Assembly (NCBI GenBank): GCA_002428385.1
Contig: DIWB01000013.1
Span: 713 to 19,113 of the forward strand
Source of the DNA: Bacteroidales bacterium UBA6117
Lineage (GTDB): Bacteria > Bacteroidota > Bacteroidia > Bacteroidales > VadinHA17
Length of the DNA stretch: 18,401 nucleotides
Direction: 5' to 3'
Shown: positions 1 to 6,730 of the stretch, in pieces
Layout of the letters: every line of letters starts with the position of its first letter
Position numbering within the stretch: position 1 is the first letter of the stretch
Notes under the pieces: generated by a model
What the model was told of the DNA's origin: nothing
The model's input: the letters and a program-made list of their open reading frames with translations, nothing else
Databases searched by the model: none
Translations under genes and position numbers: made by a program

Positions 1-41
1 CGCTAGCGTTCATCCTGAGCCAGGATCAAACTCTTCATTGT
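1..41 (-). rRNA. rrs: 16S rRNA, 5' end (partial, runs off the left edge)
   Basis: Read on the minus strand, the first 41 bases carry the universal start of bacterial 16S rRNA, including AGAGTTTGATCCTGGCTCAG followed by GATGAACGCTAGCG. The mature 5' end is placed at about base 41 by aligning ACAATGAAGAGTTTG with the start of E. coli 16S (AAATTGAAGAGTTTG). The rest of the gene, and presumably the rest of an rrn operon, lies to the left of the window. The leader and promoter occupy roughly bases 42-262 and are listed separately. Confidence 0.97.
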
Positions 42-120
42 ATAAATTATTCCTTATTGTCTCTTTTAAAGACCTCCCTTGTCTCCTACGCTCAATTCTG
101 TTTTACTAACAAGTTCCTAA

Positions 121-138
121 GCGAGATTCCCATCTCGC
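121..138 (-). other. Hairpin in the rRNA leader
   Basis: GCGAGAT (121-127) and ATCTCGC (132-138) form a perfect 7-base stem closed by a 4-base loop, inside the transcribed leader about 80 bases before mature 16S. It may help fold or process the precursor. That role is inferred from position only. Confidence 0.6.
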
Positions 139-151
139 CTGGTTGATGCTT

Positions 152-167
152 CAATCTGTCAAAGAAC
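152..167 (-). promoter_or_regulatory. boxA-like conserved rRNA leader element
   Basis: The minus strand reads GTTCTTTGACAGATTG. From memory, a GTTCTTTGACATATTG-like string recurs upstream of 16S genes in many Bacteroidota. It is thought to act like boxA, in antitermination or rRNA processing. The match is clear, but the function in this organism is inferred. Confidence 0.55.
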
Positions 168-230
168 TTATTTTTTCTACCCTCATATTCCCCGGTTTCA
201 GATTATCAGAACCGGTTACTTTTGGGACGT

Positions 231-261
231 CAAAGATAATGCTTCCTTGATTCCCTGCAAA
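231..261 (-). promoter_or_regulatory. rRNA operon promoter (Bacteroidota -33/-7 type)
   Basis: On the minus strand TTTG (complement of 258-261) is followed after exactly 19 bases by TATCTTTG (complement of 231-238). This fits the Bacteroidota primary sigma consensus TTTG-N19-TAnnTTTG. Transcription would start near 223-226 and read through the leader into 16S. An A/T-rich tract, mostly T on the minus strand, lies just upstream at about 261-280 and resembles an UP-element region. Confidence 0.8.
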
Positions 262-343
262 GAAAAAAATAAAAATTTTCCGGGGGCCGAGAAATAAATG
301 AGATAAGACTCTGCCTGTCAAATGAAAAATGTATTTTCGCTGA

Positions 344-351
344 TATTTTTG
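344..351 (+). promoter_or_regulatory. Candidate -7 element for the glycosyltransferase gene
   Basis: TATTTTTG matches TAnnTTTG and lies four bases before the ATG at 356. No good TTTG/TTG partner is seen 17-23 bases upstream. If it is real, the transcript would start at or just after the start codon, which suggests either a leaderless mRNA or a chance match in AT-rich DNA. Confidence 0.3.
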
Positions 352-355
352 TTTC

Positions 356-1117
356 ATGGGGAATGTCGTAATCATACCAACCTACAACGAAAAAGAGAAT
401 ATCGAATTGATTATAAAGGCCATAATTTCATTGCCTGTTCCTTTCGATATTCTGATAATCGACGACAATTCACCCGACGGGACCGCGGCACTGGTTAAGA
501 GCCTCATGCCCGGTTTGCCCAATGTCCATCTGATAGAGCGCCCCGGCAAGCTCGGGCTTGGAACTGCATACGTCGATGGATTTCACTGGTCGCTCGAAAA
601 GGGATATACCTTAATATATGAAATGGACGCCGACTTCTCACATAATCCCGAAGACCTGTTACGGCTATACAATGCCTGCAGCCGCGACGGTGCGGATGTG
701 GCAATCGGATCGAGATATATAAGCGGTGTCAATGTTGTCAACTGGCCTCTTTCAAGGGTGCTCATGTCGTACTTTGCATCGGTGTACGTGAGAACTATCA
801 CCCGGATGAAGATAATGGATGCAACCGCCGGCTTCATCTGCTACACGAGGGAGGTAATTGAGAACATAAAGCCAGACAGGATAAGATCGAAAGGCTACTG
901 CTTCCAGATCGAAATGAAATTCACGGCGTTCAAGCTCGGTTATAAAATAGTTGAGATACCTATTATATTTACCGACCGCCGGCTGGGAACTTCAAAAATG
1001 ACGGGCGGCATCTTTAATGAAGCTCTGTGGGGAGTCCTCAGGATGACGATCAGGAGCTGGTTTACAAAATATCACAGGAACTCAAAGAAACGGGAACCTG
1101 AATCAATGATTCCCTAA
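356..1117 (+). CDS. GT2 glycosyltransferase, polyprenol-phosphate mannosyltransferase (DPM1-like)
   Basis: This 253-residue protein is a family 2 glycosyltransferase resembling dolichol/polyprenol-phosphate mannose synthase. Such enzymes move mannose (or another sugar) from a nucleotide sugar to a lipid phosphate at the cytoplasmic face of the membrane, supplying donors for glycan or lipid A modification. Visible motifs are the N-terminal PTYNE (8-12), the nucleotide-binding DDNSPDGT (36-43), the metal-binding DADFSHNP (91-98), GSRY (118-121) and the late DRRLGTSKM (207-215) typical of DPM1-like enzymes. There is no C-terminal GtrA-like membrane domain, so it matches the short, soluble or peripheral class. 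The start is bounded by an in-frame TGA at 341-343 and no earlier ATG exists. The gene lies 47 bases upstream of pyrC on the same strand and is probably co-transcribed with it. The actual sugar and acceptor cannot be read from sequence. Confidence 0.9.
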   Translation: MGNVVIIPTYNEKENIELIIKAIISLPVPFDILIIDDNSPDGTAALVKSLMPGLPNVHLIERPGKLGLGTAYVDGFHWSLEKGYTLIYEMDADFSHNPEDLLRLYNACSRDGADVAIGSRYISGVNVVNWPLSRVLMSYFASVYVRTITRMKIMDATAGFICYTREVIENIKPDRIRSKGYCFQIEMKFTAFKLGYKIVEIPIIFTDRRLGTSKMTGGIFNEALWGVLRMTIRSWFTKYHRNSKKREPESMIP

Positions 1118-1164
1118 CAGCCTGCAATTGAAACACTCTTACATCCTGCTGCACATCATCTGAC

Positions 1165-2508
1165 ATGAACAGCTTAATAATAAGGAACGCCACTATAATA
1201 AATGAAGGCATCTCCTTCAGGGGAGACGTCATTATCGAAGGCGAGTATATCACTTATGCAGGGCCTTCCTCTGCAGAGAGGATCCCCGGACAGGCGCTTA
1301 TCATTGATGCAAGGGGGCTTCTTCTGATACCGGGAGTAATCGACGAACATGTTCATTTCAGAGAACCCGGCCTCACCCACAAGGGTGATATCCATTCTGA
1401 ATCCCTGGCCGCCGTTGCCGGGGGTGTCACTTCCTTCATGGACATGCCGAACACCAGTCCGCAGACGGTCACCAATGAGCTTATCCGTGAGAAACTGGCA
1501 ATCGCATCTGAACAGTCGCTTGCCAACTACTCCTTTTATATAGGTGCAACCAACAGCAACCTGAGCGAAGTTCTGGATGCCGATCCATCAGTGGTGTGCG
1601 GGATAAAGCTCTTCATGGGATCATCGACAGGCAACATGCTGGTAAACGATGAGCCGGTTCTGAGAGATCTTTTCTCCAGGAGCTCAATACCCCTTGCCTG
1701 CCACTGCGAATCGGAATCCGTCATAAAAAGGAACACGGCAGTTTACAATGAGAAATACGGGGAAGACGTTCCCGTGGAAATGCACCCTTATATACGGAGC
1801 CGCGAAGCATGCTATCAGTCATCCCATTATGCAGTTACGCTTGCAAGGGAATACGGGACAAGGCTTCATCTGCTTCATATTTCCACGGCCGATGAGTTGA
1901 AGCTGTTAAGCAGCGAATTGCATCCCGGGTCCAAAAGAATAACGGGGGAAGCCTGTCTTCACCATCTGTGGTTTGACGAAACCGCCTATGAACAAAAAGG
2001 AACTCTTGTCAAGCTGAATCCGGCAATCAAGACGCGGTTCGACAGGGAAGCCCTGCAAAAAGGTCTCTGCAACGATACAATTGATACCATCGCCACCGAT
2101 CATTCGCCTCATACGGCCCTGGAAAAGAACAACACATATTTCAAAGCGCCTTCCGGAGCTCCCTTTGTCCAGCATTCACTTGTCGCGATGCTGGAACTAT
2201 GGCACAGGAAGCTGATCCCGCTCGAAACAATAGTGAATAAGATGTGCCACAATCCTGCCATACTTTATAATATTAAGGAAAGGGGTTTCATAAGGGAAGG
2301 CTGCAAGGCCGATATCTGTCTGATCAATCCTGATGATCCATGGACCGTATCAAAGGATAATATCCTGTATAAATGCGGATGGTCACCGCTTGAAGGAACC
2401 ACTTTCAGGTCGAAGGTGAAAATGACGATGGTAAACGGAACCATTGTGTTCGATAACGGAACTATAAATGAAGAAGCCAGGGGACAGAGGCTGGTTTTTA
2501 ACAGGTGA
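1165..2508 (+). CDS. pyrC: Dihydroorotase
   Basis: This 447-residue amidohydrolase is a dihydroorotase, which interconverts N-carbamoyl-aspartate and dihydroorotate in pyrimidine synthesis. Catalytic residues are in place: the metal-binding HVH pair (H62, H64) followed by FREPGLTHKGD, the presumed carboxylated lysine K148 in GIKLFMGSSTG, H180 in ACHCESE, H238 in LLHIST, and D312 in ATDHSPH. With all these ligands present it is predicted to be catalytically active, unlike the inactive PyrC' partners of some aspartate transcarbamylases. The closest alternatives in this superfamily are allantoinase and hydantoinase, but the HVHFREPG motif and length favour dihydroorotase. It follows the glycosyltransferase after 47 bases and meets lysC tail to tail with a 15-base gap. 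Confidence 0.92.
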   Translation: MNSLIIRNATIINEGISFRGDVIIEGEYITYAGPSSAERIPGQALIIDARGLLLIPGVIDEHVHFREPGLTHKGDIHSESLAAVAGGVTSFMDMPNTSPQTVTNELIREKLAIASEQSLANYSFYIGATNSNLSEVLDADPSVVCGIKLFMGSSTGNMLVNDEPVLRDLFSRSSIPLACHCESESVIKRNTAVYNEKYGEDVPVEMHPYIRSREACYQSSHYAVTLAREYGTRLHLLHISTADELKLLSSELHPGSKRITGEACLHHLWFDETAYEQKGTLVKLNPAIKTRFDREALQKGLCNDTIDTIATDHSPHTALEKNNTYFKAPSGAPFVQHSLVAMLELWHRKLIPLETIVNKMCHNPAILYNIKERGFIREGCKADICLINPDDPWTVSKDNILYKCGWSPLEGTTFRSKVKMTMVNGTIVFDNGTINEEARGQRLVFNR

Positions 2509-2523
2509 CAGATTCCGTCCTTC

Positions 2524-3774
2524 CTATCTTACAACAAACCGTACGGTGCTTCGGGTCTTCTGCTCAAGCAGTATCTCCCTTCCTGCCGTGATCCTTCCGA
2601 TTGCTTCAGGCGTATAATGTCGTATGGAGAGCATTTCCACGTTTTCATTGTAAACTGAAGAGAACTCATCGCCAAGGTCGCTGATAAGCGAATCCACCTT
2701 AGGCCGGTCGTCATCTACACAAACATCGATGCTTACCGCGCTCGCTTCCACCATGTTCACCCTGATGCCGTGCCTTGAAAAGAAGAAGAAAATCCGGCTC
2801 AGGTTCTCCCCCATTGCAAATGAAAAATCCTTAGGGAGTATAGATATCATGATCTGGTTTTCCTTTTTTATAAAAACCGGCAATCCGTGTTTGAAAACAG
2901 TGTCGCTCTTTACAATGGTGCCCGGTTCGCCCGGTGAAATAAATGATTTTACGCGAAGGGGTATGTTTTTGTTATGAAGGGGCTTTATCGTTTTCGGATG
3001 GATTACCTTTGCTCCCGAGAAGGTCATTTCCACTGCCTCGCGGTATGACACCTCCTCAAGCCTGACAGCATCGGACAGCCATTTGGGGTCAGCGTTCAGC
3101 AATCCCGGAACATCTTTCCAGACCACAACCTCATCTGCATCGAGTATGCTGGCAAGAAGCGCTGCCGTATAATCGGATCCTTCGCGCCCGAGAGTGGTCG
3201 TACGTCCGGCAACTGTACTTCCTATAAATCCCTGGGTAACATAAATATCCCTGTCCCTGAAATTGAAAACGCTTCTGATCCTCGAAGTACTTTCACTCCA
3301 GAGAATATCAGCGTCACGGTGCCTGTCGTCGGTGATCAGGTTGCCCCTGATGTCGATCCATTCCGGATTAAGTCCCGATTTAAGTAGATATTCCGCTACA
3401 ATAATGGTCGACCAGATCTCCCCGTAAGATACAATCTGGTCATATTCGAAATCATAATCATCTTTCTTTGCCGTCTCCAGATACTCCCTCAGCAGGGCAA
3501 ATGAGTTGTCGATCATGCCCTTTGCCGAATCCCCTCCCGGGAAAAGCCCGCAGGCAACCGAATCGTGATAGTTGTAAAGATTGTCGAGAAGGTGCCTGTA
3601 ATCTTCATCCCCTGCCATCCATGTTTTAAGAACCTGTTCCAGGGCGTTTGTTGTTTTGCCGAAAGCTGAAACAACAATCACCAGGTTACCTGTCTCGTTT
3701 CTGACAATTGCCTCAAGATTTCTGATCCCATCAGGATCCTTCACTGAAGCGCCTCCAAACTTGTAAACCTTCAT
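2524..3774 (-). CDS. lysC: Aspartate kinase (monofunctional)
   Basis: This 416-residue protein phosphorylates aspartate, the first step toward lysine, threonine, methionine and diaminopimelate. The kinase domain (about 1-285) shows KFGGAS at 5-10, VVSAFGKTTNAL (34-45), the GREGSDYTAALLA loop (196-208) and VWKDVPGL (218-225). The remainder (about 300-390) looks like an ACT regulatory region, with SRIFFFFSRHGIRVNM (326-341) and SAVSIDVCVDD (345-355). It is not fused to homoserine dehydrogenase, unlike the ThrA-type enzyme. The ACT region implies feedback control by an amino acid, but which one cannot be told. The family is confident; the symbol lysC rather than a generic ask is a convention. 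It stands alone on the minus strand with its own candidate -7 element at 3791-3798. Confidence 0.93.
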   Translation of the reverse strand: MKVYKFGGASVKDPDGIRNLEAIVRNETGNLVIVVSAFGKTTNALEQVLKTWMAGDEDYRHLLDNLYNYHDSVACGLFPGGDSAKGMIDNSFALLREYLETAKKDDYDFEYDQIVSYGEIWSTIIVAEYLLKSGLNPEWIDIRGNLITDDRHRDADILWSESTSRIRSVFNFRDRDIYVTQGFIGSTVAGRTTTLGREGSDYTAALLASILDADEVVVWKDVPGLLNADPKWLSDAVRLEEVSYREAVEMTFSGAKVIHPKTIKPLHNKNIPLRVKSFISPGEPGTIVKSDTVFKHGLPVFIKKENQIMISILPKDFSFAMGENLSRIFFFFSRHGIRVNMVEASAVSIDVCVDDDRPKVDSLISDLGDEFSSVYNENVEMLSIRHYTPEAIGRITAGREILLEQKTRSTVRFVVR

Positions 3775-3790
3775 ATATCAGAATTTCATG

Positions 3791-3798
3791 CAAAAATA
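3791..3798 (-). promoter_or_regulatory. Candidate -7 element of the lysC promoter
   Basis: The minus strand reads TATTTTTG, matching TAnnTTTG, 16 bases before the lysC ATG. The expected TTTG about 19 bases further upstream is not present; only a weak TTTAG lies near 3814-3818. The start would leave a leader of about ten bases. Confidence 0.4.
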
Positions 3799-3829
3799 AG
3801 ATTTATTCACCACTAAATCCCTGCCTGCG

Positions 3830-3844
3830 CTGCCGCTCCGGCAG
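3830..3844. repeat. Short GC-rich palindrome upstream of lysC
   Basis: CTGCCG (3830-3835) and CGGCAG (3839-3844) form a perfect 6-base stem with a CTC loop, next to the related string CTGCCTGCG. It is the first of several GC-rich palindromes in the 550-base gene-free spacer 3775-4325, and looks like a REP-type intergenic repeat. Multiplicity in the genome cannot be tested from this window. Confidence 0.45.
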
Positions 3845-3909
3845 ATGGGTGTCTCGATCTATGTTTTTTTGGATGTTTGTTAGTCGTGGTAAGGCATTAA
3901 CCGGGAAGT

Positions 3910-4108
3910 CCAGCCTTGAGGGCTGGTCTTCCAGTAGCCCGGGTCTCGCCCCGGGACAGGGGCAATAATAACAGTCCGACCCCGGAGGGGTGGCCTTCAA
4001 TTTTGACATGTATTTGGAAGTCAACCCACTCCGGGGTTGTACATGGTGTGTGGTGCGCTCTTCCCGGGGTGAGACCCGGGCTACTAGAAGTCGACACCCC
4101 AGGTGTCG
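3910..4108. repeat. REP/BIME-like composite element, two inverted arms of about 100 bases
   Basis: The arms mirror each other around base 4008-4009. A 24-base segment at 3933-3956 (AGTAGCCCGGG…CCCCGGGA) matches the reverse complement of 4062-4085 with one mismatch. Further in, ACCCCGGAG (3979-3987) pairs with CTCCGGGGT (4029-4037), and CTTC (3995-3998) with GAAG (4017-4020). Each outer end carries its own hairpin: CCAGCC/GGCTGG (3910-3926) and CGACACC/GGTGTCG (4092-4108). This is the design of paired REP sequences mobilised by RAYT-type transposases, though no such gene is in the window. Two ORFs of 116 and 67 codons on opposite strands here look like by-products of the palindrome, and neither resembles a known protein. 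Confidence 0.75.
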
Positions 4109-4203
4109 GAATAGGTTGAAGTCATATTTGGCACGACAGATTAACCTGGGCATAAAAACCTTAACGTAACTTTGGGTGTATTTCGCACGAAACAGGCGAT
4201 GGG

Positions 4204-4271
4204 AAGGGGTTGTCTTCTAGTAAAATACCACTTACCCCTTTTTTATTTCCACCAAGGGGAAATGATTCCCC
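4204..4271. other. Cluster of competing hairpins, possible terminator region
   Basis: AAGGGGT (4204-4210) can pair with ACCCCTT (4234-4240), which is followed by T residues (4241-4244). CCCCTT (4235-4240) can alternatively pair with AAGGGG (4254-4259), and GGGGAA (4256-4261) with TTCCCC (4266-4271). The last lies 55 bases past the stop of the minus-strand permease gene, so it could end that transcript, but the T-run is on the plus strand. The strand and function are uncertain. The remaining spacer sequence 4109-4203 and 4272-4325 shows nothing recognisable. Confidence 0.35.
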
Positions 4272-4325
4272 CATTGAAGACTCCTGGAAAATTGGGATTA
4301 TTGCATCCGGGAATTCGGTCTAAAA

Positions 4326-6695
4326 TCATTCAAACCTCAAAGCCTCAACAGGATTTATCCGTGAGGCTTTATATGAGTGGAAAAATACCGTGGCAATTAC
4401 AACCAGGGCTGCAACAACAAAGGAAACTATAAAAATCCATGGCGAAATGGACGTCTTAAAGCTAAAATTATTCAACCATCTGTCCATGAAATATATAGTC
4501 ACTGGAATTGAAATAAGGGAAGAAATTAAAACCAGTATAAGGTTTGATCTCAGAAACGACAGAACAATAGCCTGTCCTGAGCTTCCGAACACTTTTTTTA
4601 TGCCAATCTCTTTCGTTCTGGATTTACTAACGAAAAGAACCAGACCGAACAATCCGAAAGCGGCGATCAATAAAGTGAAGAGAGCGAAGATTGATACAAT
4701 AGTGCTTAAATTTTTCTCGGATGAATACAAACCTTCAATAAGTGATTCTATTGTTGAGAACCTGAAAGGCCTGTCGGGAGCAGCTTTCTTCCACTCAGCT
4801 TCAATGAATGGAAGAACAGCATTCATCATCCCGGGACGGTAATGAACCACTACCTGCTGAATATACCTGTCAGTCATGTTGATCTGGAGCGGAGGTATAT
4901 CAGTGTGGATTGAGTGAAGATTAAAATCTTTAACCACACCTATTATAATACTTTGTCCAAGTTTTTGCCCGATGGGTTCTGTAATTCCAAGTTCTTTCAC
5001 AGCCGTTTCATTTAAAATCACCGATCCGGTCAGATCGCTTCCAAACTCTTCGGAGAATTCACGGCCTTTCAGAACCGGAATACCCATTGCATTAATGAAG
5101 TTATAATCGACAGCCAGGCCCTCCACTTTGATTTTTGTCTCCGGATTCCCGAAATGATTATGCATCATCGTCATCGATCCCTGCATAGGAAGCCCGGTCA
5201 TTACCCCTGCAGCCATAATAATATTCGGGTTCGATTTCAGACTGTTTATATAAGATGAATATCCCTTAAAATCCCTGCCAAGCTCAACCATCAGGATATC
5301 TTTGGTATAATGTCCGGGATCCCTGTTAAGAGCATAATTATATTGCGACCGGATTATAAGGGTACTTGAAATAAAGCTGCAAAATATAACAAGCTGAAGG
5401 ACCATCAGGGCAGATCTCACATACTGTCGCTTTTTGCCTGTCTGTACAGGATTTTTCAGAATATTCATTACTTCCAGGCGCGAAAGGTAAGAAGAGGTAT
5501 AGAGACCTGAAATGAAACCTATCAATACGGTAACACCCAGGTAAACAATAATATAAATCCAAAGGTTTGACTGAAGTATTTTAAGGTCTGTCTGAAAGAG
5601 TTTTCCTGCTGCAGGGAGTGCAAACCTGGCCAGCAAAAGAGCCAATGGCAGTACCAGCATTACGAGCAGGACAGATTCGCTTAGCAGTTGTCTCCTGATA
5701 TTGTTGTCATACGCTCCAAAAGTTTTTCTTATCCCGATTTCCCTTCCCCGTGATGATGAGACAGCTGTTGCCAGAATTATATAATTCATCGCGGCGACCA
5801 GTACTATCAGGAAGGCAATCAATAAAAACAACTTTACATTTTTACTGTTACCTTTCAATCCCGTGTTTGCCACATTTTCAGAATCAAGGTAGACTTTAGA
5901 AAGGTTCTGGAGTGAGTATTCCAAATGAGGATCTTCGCTTATAAATTTTTTCTCAAATGCCCTGAACTGTTTTTCAAATTCAACCGGACCGGTTCCATCG
6001 GCAAGCAGGATCCAGGTGTTCCAGAAATCAAATGTCCAGTTTACATCTGCATTTGATACCTTGAATGTCTCATTTATGGGTGCCAGTGTCCACCAGCTGT
6101 TTACAAAACACTGGGCCTTAAGGATTGAGTTCACAGGAATATCTTCGAAGACGCCTTTTACGGTGAACAGGACTTCATTGTTGTTTATAACTCCCTCTAT
6201 TTCTTTGCCAACAGCACTCTCTCCGGGGAAAAATCTTTCAGCCAGCTCCCTGGAGAGCACGACAGAATTCTTCTCATCAAGCAGGTTCTGACCCGGCACA
6301 CCCTCCACCAGCGGAATGGTGAATATGTCAAAGATGTCAGGGCTCGCTGCCATAGCCGGTCTTACAGGTACTGACTCTTCCCTGATTTTAAATACCAAAC
6401 TGACATTCCTGACTGTACATGCCTTCTTTACCGGGGGAAACTCATCCTTAAGCGTGGAGGCCAGCACATAAGGAGTTCCGGCCATAACCTGTTTGAATTC
6501 CTTATAATAGTTAAGTACCCTGTATACATTTTTCCTGTTCTTATGACAGGTATCGTAACTGAGTTCATTTATCACATAAAGCAGGATAATGAACGAAGCA
6601 GCCAGAGCAATTGACAGTCCGGCTATATTGATGGCGGCAAAAACCTTATTATGTTTCAGGAACCTCAGCGCTGTCTTCAGGTAGTTGGTTATCAT
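4326..6695 (-). CDS. FtsX/MacB-type ABC transporter permease (third of three)
   Basis: This 789-residue inner-membrane protein has the duplicated FtsX/MacB layout common in Bacteroidota. There is one helix (20-42), a large periplasmic MacB-like core domain (about 45-285), three helices (288-311, 341-362, 379-400), a fifth helix (427-449), a second periplasmic domain (about 455-660) and a final FtsX unit of three helices (665-689, 713-737, 752-773). The cytoplasmic coupling motif after the first helix of each FtsX unit is intact: GREIGIRKTFGA (317-328) and TKEIGIKKVFGS (694-705). The C-terminal NPVEALRFE is the family signature. Such proteins are mechanotransmission permeases that need a LolD/MacB-like ATPase, which is absent here. 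It starts 35 bases after the preceding permease ends, with no promoter between them, so the two are probably one transcript. Substrate unknown. Confidence 0.9.
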   Translation of the reverse strand: MITNYLKTALRFLKHNKVFAAINIAGLSIALAASFIILLYVINELSYDTCHKNRKNVYRVLNYYKEFKQVMAGTPYVLASTLKDEFPPVKKACTVRNVSLVFKIREESVPVRPAMAASPDIFDIFTIPLVEGVPGQNLLDEKNSVVLSRELAERFFPGESAVGKEIEGVINNNEVLFTVKGVFEDIPVNSILKAQCFVNSWWTLAPINETFKVSNADVNWTFDFWNTWILLADGTGPVEFEKQFRAFEKKFISEDPHLEYSLQNLSKVYLDSENVANTGLKGNSKNVKLFLLIAFLIVLVAAMNYIILATAVSSSRGREIGIRKTFGAYDNNIRRQLLSESVLLVMLVLPLALLLARFALPAAGKLFQTDLKILQSNLWIYIIVYLGVTVLIGFISGLYTSSYLSRLEVMNILKNPVQTGKKRQYVRSALMVLQLVIFCSFISSTLIIRSQYNYALNRDPGHYTKDILMVELGRDFKGYSSYINSLKSNPNIIMAAGVMTGLPMQGSMTMMHNHFGNPETKIKVEGLAVDYNFINAMGIPVLKGREFSEEFGSDLTGSVILNETAVKELGITEPIGQKLGQSIIIGVVKDFNLHSIHTDIPPLQINMTDRYIQQVVVHYRPGMMNAVLPFIEAEWKKAAPDRPFRFSTIESLIEGLYSSEKNLSTIVSIFALFTLLIAAFGLFGLVLFVSKSRTKEIGIKKVFGSSGQAIVLSFLRSNLILVLISSLISIPVTIYFMDRWLNNFSFKTSISPWIFIVSFVVAALVVIATVFFHSYKASRINPVEALRFE

Positions 6696-6730
6696 CAGGT
6701 CTGTTTTGTCTATAAATATAGGTGTAATTT

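Noticed and set aside
151..375. A 74-codon frame on the minus strand over the rRNA promoter and leader
   Set aside because: It covers the rRNA promoter and leader elements and has no recognisable protein features.
4128..4143. TTGGCACG on the plus strand, a perfect sigma-54 -24 half
   Set aside because: The -12 position reads ATTAA with no GC, and the site points into the 3' end of a gene on the opposite strand.
3803..4153. Open reading frames of 116 codons (minus) and 67 codons (plus, 3916-4119) in the lysC-permease spacer
   Set aside because: They arise on both strands of the inverted-repeat element, their translations repeat the same palindromic peptide pattern, and they resemble no known domain.
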